Of a stretch of DNA of 64,000 bases, positions 41,110 to 50,778 are shown one piece after another; the first letter of the stretch is position 1, and the number at the start of each line of letters is the position of its first letter. Made by a program: the position numbers and the translations under genes. The stretch comes from Pontibacter sp. E15-1. Lineage in GTDB: Bacteria; Bacteroidota; Bacteroidia; Cytophagales; Hymenobacteraceae. The notes under the pieces are model-generated. The model had not been told where the DNA came from, did not search any database, and saw only the letters and a list, made by a program, of their open reading frames with translations. The stretch spans positions 1-64,000 of the forward strand of contig NZ_JAKVIR010000034.1 in the NCBI RefSeq assembly GCF_022601975.1, given 5' to 3'.

Positions 41110-42497
41110 GGGAGTGTAAATTAAACTGTGTCACCTCCATATTTCAATTTACTGGCCCTTTTGCTGTTCTGGCGTGAGTCCTTACAGCAAAAGGGCCAAA
41201 CTTTTGAAGCGCGTCTCACTTCAAGTCCAGCTGCATGCGCTCCCCGAACCAGATGGCCAGTTGCTGGGCCGTCTGGCTCCAGTTGGCAAGCGGCATGACC
41301 CACTTTCGGCTGATGTTCTGGTGGGCCAGGTAAATGAGCTTCAGCAGGGCCATGTCCGAGGGGAAAGCCCCCTTTGTCTTGGTCACCTTACGGACCTGAC
41401 GGTGAAAGCCCTCGATGGTGTTGGTGGTATAGATCAACCTTCGTATCGGCTCAGTATACTTAAAGTACGTGCTCAGCTTGTCCCAGTTCCGTTGCCAGCT
41501 CTCGATGACCTTCGGGTACTTTCTGCCCCACTTCTCTTCCAGCTCCAACAACCTTAGCTCGGCCAGTTCCTTTGTCTCTGCCCGGTACACGGGCTTTAGA
41601 TCCCGGACGAACTCCTTCTGGTCTTTGGAGGCCACGTACTTGAGGCTGTTACGAATCTGGTGGACAATGCAGCTCTGCACCTCGGCTTGGGGAAAGACTG
41701 TGGCAATGGCCTCAGCAAAGCCCTTCAGGTTATCGATGCAGGCAATGAGCATGTCCCGAACGCCCCGTTGCTGCAAGTCTGTCAAGACTGAGAGCCAGAA
41801 GGCAGCCCCCTCGCTCTCGGAGACGTACACGCCCAAGAGCTCCTTGTGGCCGTGGCGGTCGATGCCCAGGATGTTATAGACGGCCCGGCTGACCACGCCC
41901 CCCTCCTGGCGCACCTTGTAGTGCATGGCGTCCAGCCAGACGATGCAGTAGAGCGCGTCCAGCGGCCGTGCCTGCCACTCCTTCACCTGGGGCACGATCT
42001 TCTCTGTTAGGGCCGAGAGCGTGTCGTGCGAGATGTCCATGTCGTACATCTCCTTGAGGTGCGAGGAGATGTCCCGCAGGCTCATGCCCAGCCCGTACAT
42101 GCTCAAAATGCGGGGCTCCAGGTTCTCGGCCAGCACCGTCTCCCGCTTTCGGATGATCTGCGGCTCGAAGCCAGCGGAGCGGTCGCGGGATGACTCCACC
42201 TCGATCACGCCGTCTGAGGTACGCACCTGTTTGATGACTTTGCCGTTGCGGCGGTTGCCTTTGGCCCGCTGCTCAGCGTCCAGATGGACTTCCATCTCCG
42301 CGTCCAGGGCGGCCTCCAGGAAGTGTTTCAGCAGGGGCCCCAGGGCGCCGTCTTTGCCGAAGGTGGGTTTGCCGCTCCGGAACTCTTCCAGGAACCGGCG
42401 CTTGATCTTCTCCAGATCCAGTTGGGTTTTGTTTTCCATTTTAGCTGCGTTAAAGGTAGTACTCGAATCCCTTTGACACAGTTTATCTTACAGCCTC
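41110..42497 (-). mobile_element. IS256-family insertion sequence, intact
   Basis: The element is about 1388 bp. Its left end GGGAGTGTAAATTAAACTGT (41110-41129) and right end (complement of 42473-42497) share about 20 of 24 positions, including the core AAACTGTGTCA. An 8-bp direct repeat CCTCCTGA flanks it (41102-41109, 42498-42505). The transposase frame is complete, so the copy may be active. Confidence 0.85.
41216..42439 (-). CDS. IS256-family (mutator-type) transposase
   Basis: A 407-residue transposase, MENKTQLDLEKIKRRFLEEF. It has the mutator-type signatures LGPLLKHFLEAALDAEMEVHLD, RNGKVIKQVRTSDGVIEVESSRDR, the DDE region with IVWLDAMHYKVRQEG and IGCIDNL-like LIACIDNLKGFAEAIATVFPQAEVQSCIVHQIRNSLK, and TEPIRRLIYTTNTIEGFHRQVRKV near the catalytic Glu. 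Length is normal for IS256 elements, and there is no frameshift. Confidence 0.95.
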   Translation of the reverse strand: MENKTQLDLEKIKRRFLEEFRSGKPTFGKDGALGPLLKHFLEAALDAEMEVHLDAEQRAKGNRRNGKVIKQVRTSDGVIEVESSRDRSAGFEPQIIRKRETVLAENLEPRILSMYGLGMSLRDISSHLKEMYDMDISHDTLSALTEKIVPQVKEWQARPLDALYCIVWLDAMHYKVRQEGGVVSRAVYNILGIDRHGHKELLGVYVSESEGAAFWLSVLTDLQQRGVRDMLIACIDNLKGFAEAIATVFPQAEVQSCIVHQIRNSLKYVASKDQKEFVRDLKPVYRAETKELAELRLLELEEKWGRKYPKVIESWQRNWDKLSTYFKYTEPIRRLIYTTNTIEGFHRQVRKVTKTKGAFPSDMALLKLIYLAHQNISRKWVMPLANWSQTAQQLAIWFGERMQLDLK

Positions 42498-42587
42498 CCT
42501 CCTGATAAAACAGGCACTTCATTCAAATGGTGATTCCGGCTTCGACGCGGGTTCTAAAGACCTTGTCTTGCCACAACGGGTCGCTTT

Positions 42588-44108
42588 CTAAGAGCGGCTA
42601 AGCTCTTTTACATCCACCTCTTCCCTGTACACATTCTTAAACCTGTCCGTCGCCTGCACCGTCACACGCTGGACAGCGTCTGATAATTTGGCGAAGAACA
42701 TATGGTCTGTAAGCTGCGGCTCTACCCACTTGTGCTTGGCTGGCTTGTCCATGCCTAAGTGTAGCTTCACCGACAGCGGGTCCAGGGCCGTTTCGCGCTG
42801 CATTTCTCCCATTGGCTTGCCGTCCTCCAGCCACTCCACTTTCCACTCCGGGTCCCAGTTCCATATGTTAACCGCCAGGTGCTCTGGTTTTTCTTTCACG
42901 GCACCCACCGGATAAACACGCATCTGGTGTGTTTTCTCCTTGCCCACTGTTTTGTAGTACCACTGCAGGTCACTCCCATTCACCTCATACACGCCATAGC
43001 CGCTCGGAGTGCCGTCGAAACAAATAGGGCCCGTCCACCAGGCGCCGCACACCGTTCCGTGCACGTGCTCCACAAGATTTTCCCCGGTTATGAGCTTCTC
43101 ATTGAAGTGCGTGTGCCCCGACATAATGTGCGCTTTGTAAGGCTGTAGCAGGCGGTATAACTCGCGGCGGTTGGACACCACGCCTCCTATTGGCTCCTCC
43201 TTCTCCTGGTTACGTACATGCTGCTGCGCATAGGCCGGAATGTGCAGGCTCACCACCACGGTGGCACCCGGCTTTACATGCGCAAGGTCCTGCTCCAGCC
43301 ACGCCAGCTGGCGCTCTGTGATGTAGCCGATGTATTTTTTAGCTGTGCCGATGAAGAACACATCGTCCAGCACGACATAGTGCACCTGGCCACGGTTAAA
43401 AGAGTAATAGGTAGGGCCGAACAGGCTTTTAAACGTCTCTGTGGACAAGTCATCGGTGCGGGCATCAAGGTCCATGTCGTGGTTGCCGATTACCTGAAAA
43501 AAAGGAACACCCGTCGCAGCAACACCTGCTTTGTAATCATCAAACAATTCGAATTTATCCCACACCAAATCACCGCAGCCGATACCATGGAACAGGGCAT
43601 TCTTGCCGTAGCTGTCTATTAACTTCCGGGTATCCGGGGCAGAGGTAGCCTTAAACACTTCCGCATCGGCCTTGGAGATCATCTGCGGATCGGCCCACAC
43701 GACAAAGTTGTGCTTCGCATCCTCCTGCCCAAGTTTCTTCAGTTCAAAATCTGCCTTAAAGCGGCCCCGTGCAGGCGCTATACGCTTGTAAAAACGGGCC
43801 ACGCCATTTTCGTTCGCAAACTCATATCCCCGTGGCACGGAGAGGTACACAAAATCTGCGCTGGCGTTGCTTGCCAGCTCGTAATTACCTTTTGCGTCTG
43901 TCAGCGTGACGTTGGTGCCGTCGGTTACGGCAACACCCGAAACGCCTTTGCCCTGGGCCAGCACTTTTCCAGAGAGGCTTATAACAGAGAGGTCTTTGCC
44001 TTTAGCAGGCACCGTAGGAGCCGCCTGCAGGGCGCTGACATCAAACGTCAAGCCTGCCATGCCCGCAAGCCCCAGCGATTTCAGGAAAGTTCTTCTTTTC
44101 TGTGACAT
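42588..44108 (-). CDS. Tat-exported calcineurin-like phosphoesterase
   Basis: From MSQKRRTFLKSLGLAGMAGL the protein has 506 residues with a twin-arginine signal. An N-terminal Ig-like/carboxypeptidase-regulatory domain (LSVISLSGKVLAQGKGVSGVAVTDG) comes first. The phosphoesterase core shows VVWADPQMI, HGIGCGDLVWDKFEL, FFQVIGNHDMDL, VVSLHIPAYA and MSGHTHFNEK metal-binding motifs. A C-terminal beta domain (DLQWYYKTVGKEKTHQMRVYPVG) ends the protein. This is the MetallophosN-Metallophos-MetallophosC layout. It follows the SusCD pair (93 bp from SusD) and probably removes phosphate from the substrate they bind. Confidence 0.9.
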   Translation of the reverse strand: MSQKRRTFLKSLGLAGMAGLTFDVSALQAAPTVPAKGKDLSVISLSGKVLAQGKGVSGVAVTDGTNVTLTDAKGNYELASNASADFVYLSVPRGYEFANENGVARFYKRIAPARGRFKADFELKKLGQEDAKHNFVVWADPQMISKADAEVFKATSAPDTRKLIDSYGKNALFHGIGCGDLVWDKFELFDDYKAGVAATGVPFFQVIGNHDMDLDARTDDLSTETFKSLFGPTYYSFNRGQVHYVVLDDVFFIGTAKKYIGYITERQLAWLEQDLAHVKPGATVVVSLHIPAYAQQHVRNQEKEEPIGGVVSNRRELYRLLQPYKAHIMSGHTHFNEKLITGENLVEHVHGTVCGAWWTGPICFDGTPSGYGVYEVNGSDLQWYYKTVGKEKTHQMRVYPVGAVKEKPEHLAVNIWNWDPEWKVEWLEDGKPMGEMQRETALDPLSVKLHLGMDKPAKHKWVEPQLTDHMFFAKLSDAVQRVTVQATDRFKNVYREEVDVKELSRS

Positions 44109-44142
44109 AGTGATATGTTTGAAAGGACTTTGATTCTGAAGC

Positions 44143-44176
44143 AGCATCGCAAGGCTTTGGAAGGCCTTGCGATGCT
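44143..44176 (-). terminator. Hairpin between SusD and phosphoesterase genes
   Basis: AGCATCGCAAGGC (44143-44155) and its perfect complement (44164-44176) form a 13-bp stem with an 8-nt loop. The following bases on the minus strand carry no long T run, so it may attenuate or stabilise the SusCD transcript rather than terminate it fully. Confidence 0.55.
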
Positions 44177-44200
44177 TTCATTATTAAATGAATAGCAGGT

Positions 44201-45640
44201 CTACTTTTCCCACCACACTTTTGTGTTGATGGCGTCTCCACCCATGGCTTCCACTGCTTTCCGGTAATTGGCGCTGTTGCTAACCTGCACTGAAGACGGG
44301 TATTTGAAGCGCACGGGCACCATCTTGTCATTCAGCATTGCCTCTGTTTTCGGTAAAACAGGCAAGCCTGTGCGGCGGTACTCAAACCACTGCTGGTAAT
44401 CGGTAAAGTAGAGGGCATAGTATTTCTGCAGCATGATGCGCTCCAGGGTACCATCATAGGCCGCCGCAGGGTTCTCAAAGTAATCAGCAGGCACCTCAAT
44501 ACCCCACTGCCTGATAGCCGCCTTCACCCCATTCTCATAATGCGTCTGCGCATCTGCGCTGAGAATGCTTTTCTGCGCCAGCTCGGCCTTGATGAACTCG
44601 ACCTCTGCATAACCCATTATCACAGCAATCATAGGAGCCGTCACCAGCTCGATGTTAAGGTCGGACGGGATAAAATCAAACTGCGCATCGTTCCCGGCGT
44701 AACCGCTCGGAATACCCTTGTAGCCGATGGAAGTCACGCCGTCTGTCATCCTGGCCTCTCCTACAAATCTTTCCCGGCGGGGGTCGCTCAAGTCATTCAG
44801 GTTATCCAGGAAGAACGCAGCTGCGGCTCGCCCTGTCCGGAAGTCGACGGCGCGGCCCCATGGCGACACAAGCGGCGGAACGCCAGAAACCTGCAGTATC
44901 GCGGCCTCTTCGTTTTTGGTGAACACGGGGTATTCTGCCGGGTTATTAATAATCTGCGCCATTTTGTTAAAAGAATCCATCTCTTCACGTTTCGAGACCC
45001 TTAGCAGCAACCTCAGGCGCAGCGAATTACAGAAGCGCTGCCAGTTCTCCACCTTGTTCCCGTACAGGATATCCGTGCCGTAAATCATATCCCTGGAGGT
45101 GTCAAACAAGCCATTGGCGGTTTCCAAGTCGCTGAGGATGGTCATGTAGATTTCCTGTTGCGTGTCGAAGGCCGGGTAGAAAATTCCCTCATCCCCTCGG
45201 CCTGCCTCCACCATCGGCACATCTCCGAAGCTGTCGGTCAGCAGGGAGTAAACCCAGGCGTTCAGGGTCAGTGCAATCGCCTCGTAGTTGGGGTCCTGGG
45301 CCTCAACTGCCGCGGCACGCATCTCCCTGATGTTGGTGAGCCAGCGGTAGTAGGTGCTCCAGGTAGAACTGCCGGCATTGTCGCCGATGTCGTAGCGGTG
45401 CTCCCCCCCTGACGGGCTTGGGAAGGGAAGCGACACCTGCATGATCTCGAAGGTAAACGCAGCGCTCCTGGAGGTGTTGAAGCTGGCCATTTCATAGATG
45501 ATGGGATTGAGCAGCGTACCGGGGCTGATTTTCTCAATCCTGTTCGGATCTAAGTTAATCTTTTCAAAGTCGTCGGTACACGAAACGCCGGCGCAGCTAA
45601 GCGCTAAAAATAAAACGAATGTTTTCTTTATGTTCATCAT
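44201..45640 (-). CDS. SusD/RagB-family outer-membrane lipoprotein
   Basis: A 479-residue lipoprotein (signal ending LALSCAGVSCTDDF, lipid Cys about residue 21). It has the alpha-helical SusD fold: NLDPNRIEKISPGTLLNPII near the start, YEAIALTLNAWVYSLLTDSFGDVPMVEAG in the TPR region, and YALYFTDYQQWFEYRRTGLPVLP near the end. It caps the SusC channel outside the cell and binds the substrate. It is 87 bp after the SusC gene. It belongs to the SusD-like group also linked to phosphate or peptide uptake; the substrate is unknown. Confidence 0.9.
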   Translation of the reverse strand: MMNIKKTFVLFLALSCAGVSCTDDFEKINLDPNRIEKISPGTLLNPIIYEMASFNTSRSAAFTFEIMQVSLPFPSPSGGEHRYDIGDNAGSSTWSTYYRWLTNIREMRAAAVEAQDPNYEAIALTLNAWVYSLLTDSFGDVPMVEAGRGDEGIFYPAFDTQQEIYMTILSDLETANGLFDTSRDMIYGTDILYGNKVENWQRFCNSLRLRLLLRVSKREEMDSFNKMAQIINNPAEYPVFTKNEEAAILQVSGVPPLVSPWGRAVDFRTGRAAAAFFLDNLNDLSDPRRERFVGEARMTDGVTSIGYKGIPSGYAGNDAQFDFIPSDLNIELVTAPMIAVIMGYAEVEFIKAELAQKSILSADAQTHYENGVKAAIRQWGIEVPADYFENPAAAYDGTLERIMLQKYYALYFTDYQQWFEYRRTGLPVLPKTEAMLNDKMVPVRFKYPSSVQVSNSANYRKAVEAMGGDAINTKVWWEK

Positions 45641-45727
45641 GATCTTTCTGTTAGAAGGAACCGCCAGTAAAAGAACTCCGCTACTGGCAGCCCTGTAAAG
45701 GATGGCTGTTACCTGGTGCTGGTTAAG

Positions 45728-48700
45728 TTAAAGTTTCAGAGTCACGTTTACCCCATAGGTTCTGGTGGAAGGCATCTGGCCAATCTCGACACCAGGCATA
45801 ATGGAAGAGCCGTTCAGCGCTGCTGTCTCCGGGTCGAACATCGGGAAATTGGTGAGCATAGCCAGGTCACGCCCGTAAAGCGCGACACTTGCACCGTTCA
45901 GGAAGTTGGCCCTCGACAGCAGCGATGCAGGAAGGCTATACTCCAGGCGCACTTCCCTCAGCTTCATGAAAGAGGCGTCGAAAGAGTTAGACTCCACGTT
46001 GGCGCGGCGGTAGTAGCGCCTGTAGTATTGGAGCGGGCTTACCTGGGTGGTGTTGGGGGAGTAGGTGCCATCACTGTTTTCTACGACACCCCCACCCACG
46101 ATATATCCTTCTTCACGGCCTTCCAGCGTGTGCTTCAGCTTGCCCTGCTCCGACATTTTGTGGTGGGTCTGCGAGTACACGATACCCCCGTACTGACCGT
46201 CTACCAGAAAGCTGAACCGGATGTTTTTGTAGGTGAACGCATTCGAGAGCCCGCCTTTCCAGTCGGCATAGGCATTGCCGATGTACTGTACCTCATCAGG
46301 GTAGGCAGGAAGGCCGCTCTTGTCGTACACAATCTGGCCGTCAGGGCTCCTGACAAAGCCATAGCCGTATATATCGCCTGTCGTGCCGCCGACTTTGGCT
46401 ATAATGGTTGCCTGGCCGCCGGAGGCAATTACCTGCTCGTCCTCTATGCCTCCTGCCAGCTCCAGTACCTCGTTGTCATTCTTGGCCCAAGTTAGAGTAG
46501 TGCTCCACCTAAAGTTTGTGTTATCGATAGGTCTGGCATTGAGCACCAGCTCAACGCCCTGGTTGCGGACCTCCCCAGCGTTCAGCACAGCCCTGCTGTA
46601 CCCCGTGGTCTGGTCAAGCGGCACGTCCAGTATCTGGTTGCGGGTAAAGCTCCTGTACAGCGTTACATCCATCCCGATTCGGCCCTTGGAGAGCATGTAC
46701 TCCAGCCCTGCCTCGTAGCTGGTGGTAATCTCCGGCTTAAAGTCGACGTTGTGCAAGGTGGTGGGCACCGAGCCGGAACCTGCGAACTCACTCTGCCCGT
46801 AGTATTTCCTGGTCTTGTAGGGGTCTGTGTCGTTACCCACCTGCGCTGCCGACAGCCTTAGCTTAGCAAAAGAGATTTGCCGCGGCAATTTTATCAGGTC
46901 TGTCAGGATGAAACTCGAGCTGATAGAGGGATAGAAGAAAGCGTTATTCTGCGCCGGTAGCGTACTCGACCAGTCGTTACGGCCAGTCAGGTCAACAAAG
47001 ATTTTGTCTTCGTAAGAGAAGGACGCTAAAGCATACAGGCTGTTGACTCTCTTGTTGCTGTGTCGGGTGGTCATCATGGGGTTGCTGATACCGTTCGAGA
47101 GCTTGTATACTCCAGGAATCACCAGACCATCTATCACACCGTTGGTGCCCCTGTACTTGCGGCTCATCCTGTTACCTCCAACCGAGGCCCTCACGTCTAC
47201 CTTACTTCCGATTTTATCCCGGTAGGTCAGCAGGGCGTCCGTGTTCGTTTCGAAATCGAAAATGCCTTGCTCCTTGTAGTATCCGTATTGGAAGTTAGCG
47301 GTACTGAACGGGCGGCGCTGCTCCCTGTCTTCGCTGCTCAGGTCTATTCCTGAGCGCACCATCAGGTCCAGCTTTGGGGAAAACTCATACGTTGCCGAGA
47401 GGTTACCGACGGTCGCGTAGCTGTTCAGCGCGTTTGTCATTTCATAAGCGATGACATAAGGGTTATCGATGTAGGAGCTGAACGGGTGTATCTGGTCAAT
47501 TTGCTCCTGCCCTGCTTTCCACCTTGGCTCGTACCAGGCCAGATCCACGTTAGGGTTCTGGAAGATCATAAAGTAAGAGATCGACTGGTTGTTGTAACCT
47601 GTAGCCGGCAGGTTGTCGCTTTTCTTGTTGGTGAAGTTTACTTTTGAGTTGAGCCGGAGCTTATCCGAAGCTGTATAGTTCAGGCTGAGTGCAGCCGTGA
47701 TACGCTCGTAGCCGGTGTTGGGCATGATCCACTCGTTTTTAGAGTGGGTGACAGAGGCACGGGCGGAACCCTTTTCGTTCCCTCCTTCCACGGCTACATT
47801 ATTGGTGATGGTGGAGCCGGTTCTGAAGAAGCCTTTCACATTATCTTTATAAGGCCTCCACAGACGCCGCTCTGCTGATTGGCCTTCGAGGGCCGGGTCG
47901 TACTGGTGGTAGTACTGGCCTTCGAACTTGGGGCCATAGGCACTACTGGTACTGCCTGTGTTACCGCCGTCTTCTGAGGCCCTGTAAGAGTAATAAGGTT
48001 CTCCTGCCTTGTTTTTGTTCTCAGTGCCCTGTCCGTACTCATGCTGGAAATCAGGCCACTTCAGCACATCGTTGAAGCTGATGCTGGTGTTCACAGTTAC
48101 ACCAATTCCTTTCGTCTTGCGCGCGCCTGACTTCGTGGTGATAATCAAGGCACCGTTGGCGGCACGGCTCCCGTAGAGGGCAGCCGCGCCTGGTCCCTTT
48201 AGCACAGTGATGCTTTCAATGTCATCGGGGTTGATGTCGGCAATACCGTTCCCGAAGTCTATCGGTACATCGTTTCCGGTGCCTGCTCCATAAGCGCTGC
48301 CTACGCCCGAGCTGGTCATGTCGCTGTTCATAGGCACGCCGTCCAGCACGATCAGCGCGTTGTTTCCATCAGGGTTTAGGGAGTTATCGCCCCGGAGCGA
48401 AACCCTTGTCGAGTTTATCGGACCGGAGCCAGGCGAGACAAGGCTCAGGCCGGCCACCTTGCCCGACAGGGCCTGCACAAAGTTGTTGGAGCGGGCCCTG
48501 TTCAGGCTCTCTCCGGAAACGGTTTGGGTGGCATAGCCGAGGGCCTTCTGCTCCCGCTCAATCCCCAGGGCCGTGACCACCACCTCCTGCAGCATTTTGT
48601 CATCCTCCTGCAGCTCCACATCAATCGTTGAGTTGCCGCTGTACGGCACTTCTGTTGGCTTGAAGCCTATAAATCGGAAGACCAGCACATCCTGTGGCGT

Positions 48701-48925
48701 CAGTGCTTTTGGTGAAGTAAAGCTGTATGTCCCGTCGACGTTGGTGGATGTGCCGAGGGTGGTGCCTTTCAGAAGCACCGTGACACCTGGCAGAGGTGCC
48801 CCCCCGCTATCAGTCACTGTGCCCTGCACGGCGTTCGACTGCGCAAATGCGCTGTAGCAACATAATAGCCAGACAAGAGTTGCTGCCACATATTTGCCAG
48901 TATCTTTCGTAAATGTAGAGTACAT
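45728..48925 (-). CDS. SusC/RagA-family TonB-linked outer-membrane transporter
   Basis: A 1065-residue outer-membrane protein with a signal peptide (FAQSN cleavage). It contains a carboxypeptidase-regulatory-like domain (VQGTVTDSGGAPLPGVTVLLKGTTLGTSTNVDGTYSF), a plug (VVVTALGIEREQKALGYATQ, DIESITVLKGPGAAALYGSRAANGALIITTKSG) and a long beta-barrel ending in NVTLKL. It imports large substrates with SusD. No anti-sigma or sensor gene is adjacent, unlike in many polysaccharide loci. A TAGCTTTG promoter element lies about 25 bases upstream of the start. Confidence 0.93.
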   Translation of the reverse strand: MYSTFTKDTGKYVAATLVWLLCCYSAFAQSNAVQGTVTDSGGAPLPGVTVLLKGTTLGTSTNVDGTYSFTSPKALTPQDVLVFRFIGFKPTEVPYSGNSTIDVELQEDDKMLQEVVVTALGIEREQKALGYATQTVSGESLNRARSNNFVQALSGKVAGLSLVSPGSGPINSTRVSLRGDNSLNPDGNNALIVLDGVPMNSDMTSSGVGSAYGAGTGNDVPIDFGNGIADINPDDIESITVLKGPGAAALYGSRAANGALIITTKSGARKTKGIGVTVNTSISFNDVLKWPDFQHEYGQGTENKNKAGEPYYSYRASEDGGNTGSTSSAYGPKFEGQYYHQYDPALEGQSAERRLWRPYKDNVKGFFRTGSTITNNVAVEGGNEKGSARASVTHSKNEWIMPNTGYERITAALSLNYTASDKLRLNSKVNFTNKKSDNLPATGYNNQSISYFMIFQNPNVDLAWYEPRWKAGQEQIDQIHPFSSYIDNPYVIAYEMTNALNSYATVGNLSATYEFSPKLDLMVRSGIDLSSEDREQRRPFSTANFQYGYYKEQGIFDFETNTDALLTYRDKIGSKVDVRASVGGNRMSRKYRGTNGVIDGLVIPGVYKLSNGISNPMMTTRHSNKRVNSLYALASFSYEDKIFVDLTGRNDWSSTLPAQNNAFFYPSISSSFILTDLIKLPRQISFAKLRLSAAQVGNDTDPYKTRKYYGQSEFAGSGSVPTTLHNVDFKPEITTSYEAGLEYMLSKGRIGMDVTLYRSFTRNQILDVPLDQTTGYSRAVLNAGEVRNQGVELVLNARPIDNTNFRWSTTLTWAKNDNEVLELAGGIEDEQVIASGGQATIIAKVGGTTGDIYGYGFVRSPDGQIVYDKSGLPAYPDEVQYIGNAYADWKGGLSNAFTYKNIRFSFLVDGQYGGIVYSQTHHKMSEQGKLKHTLEGREEGYIVGGGVVENSDGTYSPNTTQVSPLQYYRRYYRRANVESNSFDASFMKLREVRLEYSLPASLLSRANFLNGASVALYGRDLAMLTNFPMFDPETAALNGSSIMPGVEIGQMPSTRTYGVNVTLKL

Positions 48926-48926
48926 A

Positions 48927-48955
48927 AGCTTTGCTTTTTGTTCTCTGCAAAGCTA
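48927..48955 (-). promoter_or_regulatory. Promoter element and 8-bp inverted repeat before SusC
   Basis: On the minus strand TAGCTTTG (48955-48948) matches TAnnTTTG. AGCTTTGC and its complement GCAAAGCT lie at 48927-48934 and 48947-48954, so one arm overlaps the promoter. It may serve as an operator. Confidence 0.55.
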
Positions 48956-49118
48956 CTCTCAAGAAGTTAAGCCCGGGTTACTGGCAGTTTATGGAAAGGT
49001 TAAGAGTTGGCTTCTTCTGAGCCGACACAAGCACCGTTTTCAACTATTCATCTGACATTATAGGCCCTTGAGGTGTGTCGAAACTGACGGACAGTAAACT
49101 TGCTTAGTGGTTGTAAAG

Positions 49119-49328
49119 TTAACTGTTCTTTTCATAGTTCATCGGGCTCAGGTAGCCTAAAGCGGAATGCCTTCTTCTGGTGTTGTGGTACATCTCGATG
49201 TACTCGAAGATTTCCGTCTGGGCATCCTGCCTGTTTTCAAAGGCCCCTCCCTCCAGCAGCTCTGCTTTAAACCTACTGAAGCAGGACTCCATGAAGGCAT
49301 TGTCGTAGGCGTTGCCGGCTCGGCTCAT
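49119..49328 (-). pseudogene. IS3-family transposase fragment (C-terminus of OrfB)
   Basis: A minus-strand piece reads SMSRAGNAYDNAFMESCFSR, FKAELLEGGAFENRQDAQTEIFEYIEMYHNTRRRHSALGYLSP, the C-terminal end of IS3-type OrfB with the catalytic Glu. In-frame sequence upstream (WQSMSRAG) continues only a few residues before homology ends. So only about 70 of the roughly 280 residues remain. The element is a dead remnant between SusC and the DUF1080 gene. Confidence 0.85.
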
Positions 49329-49390
49329 GCTTTGCCATTCTTGAGGATGGTTTTGATTTCCTGGGTCAGGTGACAGGGAGAGCGCCTTTA

Positions 49391-49984
49391 CTATAGCTCT
49401 GCCACCATGATGTTGCGGAAGTCAATGCTCATCTCATTGCCGGGATGCAGTTGCAGGCCGATCGGCCCTTTATCGGGGACATGTTCTGAAGTGTAGGTCA
49501 TCACCTCTTGCCCGTTGAGCCACACGACATACTCCTTGCCCTGGGCCTGTATCCTCATGGTGTTCCAATCATCGCCTCTCAGCAGGCCCTCAACGCCTTC
49601 CGCCTCTACCGGATAGCCTTTCCCGGGGATGTACGGAGAGCCGGTCATGTCTCGCTTCAGCGATCCGGATATACCGATCTGAATCTGCTCCTTTTCGTTT
49701 CGCAAGAAGATGCCCGAATCTACCGTGCCCGCCCCCATTCTAAAGTCTGCCTGCAGGGTGAAATCGCGGTATTCTTTCTCTGTCCAAAGAATAGAGCCCT
49801 TTTTAGCGGGGCCGCTTTTTACCGAGAGCACGCCCTTGCCGGCACGCCACCAGATGTTGTTTTCCGGCTCCACCCAGCCCTTTAGGTTCTTCCCGTTAAA
49901 GATCCTCTTCCATTCCGGTTCCTGCGCGGGGCCCAGGGCCGATGTGAAAAGCAGTATGATTACTACAAGCAGTTTTGTTCCCAT
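49391..49984 (-). CDS. DUF1080 (3-keto-disaccharide hydrolase-type) exported protein
   Basis: From MGTKLLVVIILLFTSALGPA the protein has 197 residues with a signal peptide. It is a single DUF1080 concanavalin-like domain (WKRIFNGKNLKGWVEPENNIWWRAGKGVL, TEKEYRDFTLQADFRMG, DSGIFLRN, GDDWNTMRIQAQGKEYVVWLNGQEV, GPIGLQLHPGNEMSIDFRNIMV). Members are linked to cleavage of 3-keto-glycosides in Bacteroidota. It is monocistronic and close to the SusCD locus, but separated from it by the IS remnant. Confidence 0.9.
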   Translation of the reverse strand: MGTKLLVVIILLFTSALGPAQEPEWKRIFNGKNLKGWVEPENNIWWRAGKGVLSVKSGPAKKGSILWTEKEYRDFTLQADFRMGAGTVDSGIFLRNEKEQIQIGISGSLKRDMTGSPYIPGKGYPVEAEGVEGLLRGDDWNTMRIQAQGKEYVVWLNGQEVMTYTSEHVPDKGPIGLQLHPGNEMSIDFRNIMVAEL

Positions 49985-50041
49985 GATGTTGCATTTAGCA
50001 GTCATAGAGACCGCGTGGTTCAGAAATCCGAGGAGCAGCAA

Positions 50042-50317
50042 GGGTTAAGCCTGAATCCCGCTGATTTAATGATGCGCGAGACACACAGACCCTCATTTCC
50101 AGCAATGCGCTGAATTTCATGGTGCCTGATTCAGAGTTTGCCCTACTCAATATAAGGAAATATATAGCATCCTCAGCCTTTCTTGCTTTCTTTGATTCTG
50201 CAAGATTCTGTCTCGGCATTCCCCAATTTGCTGAAACGCCTGAAGGCAGCCTCCGCTGTAGCGGGACGGCTCTGTTTCTGGCATTCGACAGAGGAGCATG
50301 GGAGCAACAAATACCGG
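50042..50317. other. Intergenic region upstream of repeat copy B
   Basis: No conserved protein is visible. Together with repeat copy B and 50606-50778 it makes up a gene-free stretch of about 790 bp upstream of the chromate transporter. The last 170 bp are AT-rich and probably carry its promoter. Confidence 0.5.
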
Positions 50318-50605
50318 CAACAGAAAGCAACGCTTCGCCACCGTGGGACAGACCGACACTGGCCGTGTCCCGAACCGCCGCGCAAAGTTCCGGCAGCCAG
50401 AATGCTGGCTACCTCAAGACAGCCCGGAAACGCCTCAGGCTGTCGGAAAGCATGTGTGTTAATCTGTATGCCTCACTCCGTGTCGTGCGCCATTGCTCAG
50501 CTGATACGTTGCCAACAAAAAGCAACGTTTCGCAACGCAATAGTGACCCAGCGCGAGCTCCTGCCTATTGATGGGCTGTCCCGTAAAATTGGGGAATTAT
50601 GATAC
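50318..50605 (+). repeat. Diverged intergenic repeat, copy B
   Basis: The sequence from CAGAAAGCAACGCTTCGCCA (50321 on) through CCGTGGGACAGACCGACACT, GCCATTGCTCAGCTGA, AAAAGCAACGTTTCGC and CTGTCCCGTAAAATTG matches the minus strand of 3478-3085 in order and approximate spacing. The two boundary motifs within this copy agree with each other (AAAGCAACG-TTCGC) but differ from those of copy A (AAAGCAACTGTC-GC). No protein is encoded. Confidence 0.55.
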
Positions 50606-50778
50606 AGGCTATAGCAGGATTAGACACATTATATACGGTTATAAAAATGAGGGGTGACATAAAGTTCAATGCGATATTATAAAAGTTATACAACTTCTAC
50701 TGTATCACATTCATAACAGTGCCGTATTAGCATTGGCATAGCTCTCGCCTTGCCTCTCCATTAATTTAATCTAAGAAA

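Noticed and set aside
50183-50602. 139-codon plus-strand frame across repeat copy B
   Set aside because: The matching repeat copy A reads in other frames with no shared protein, so similarity is at the DNA level and not coding.
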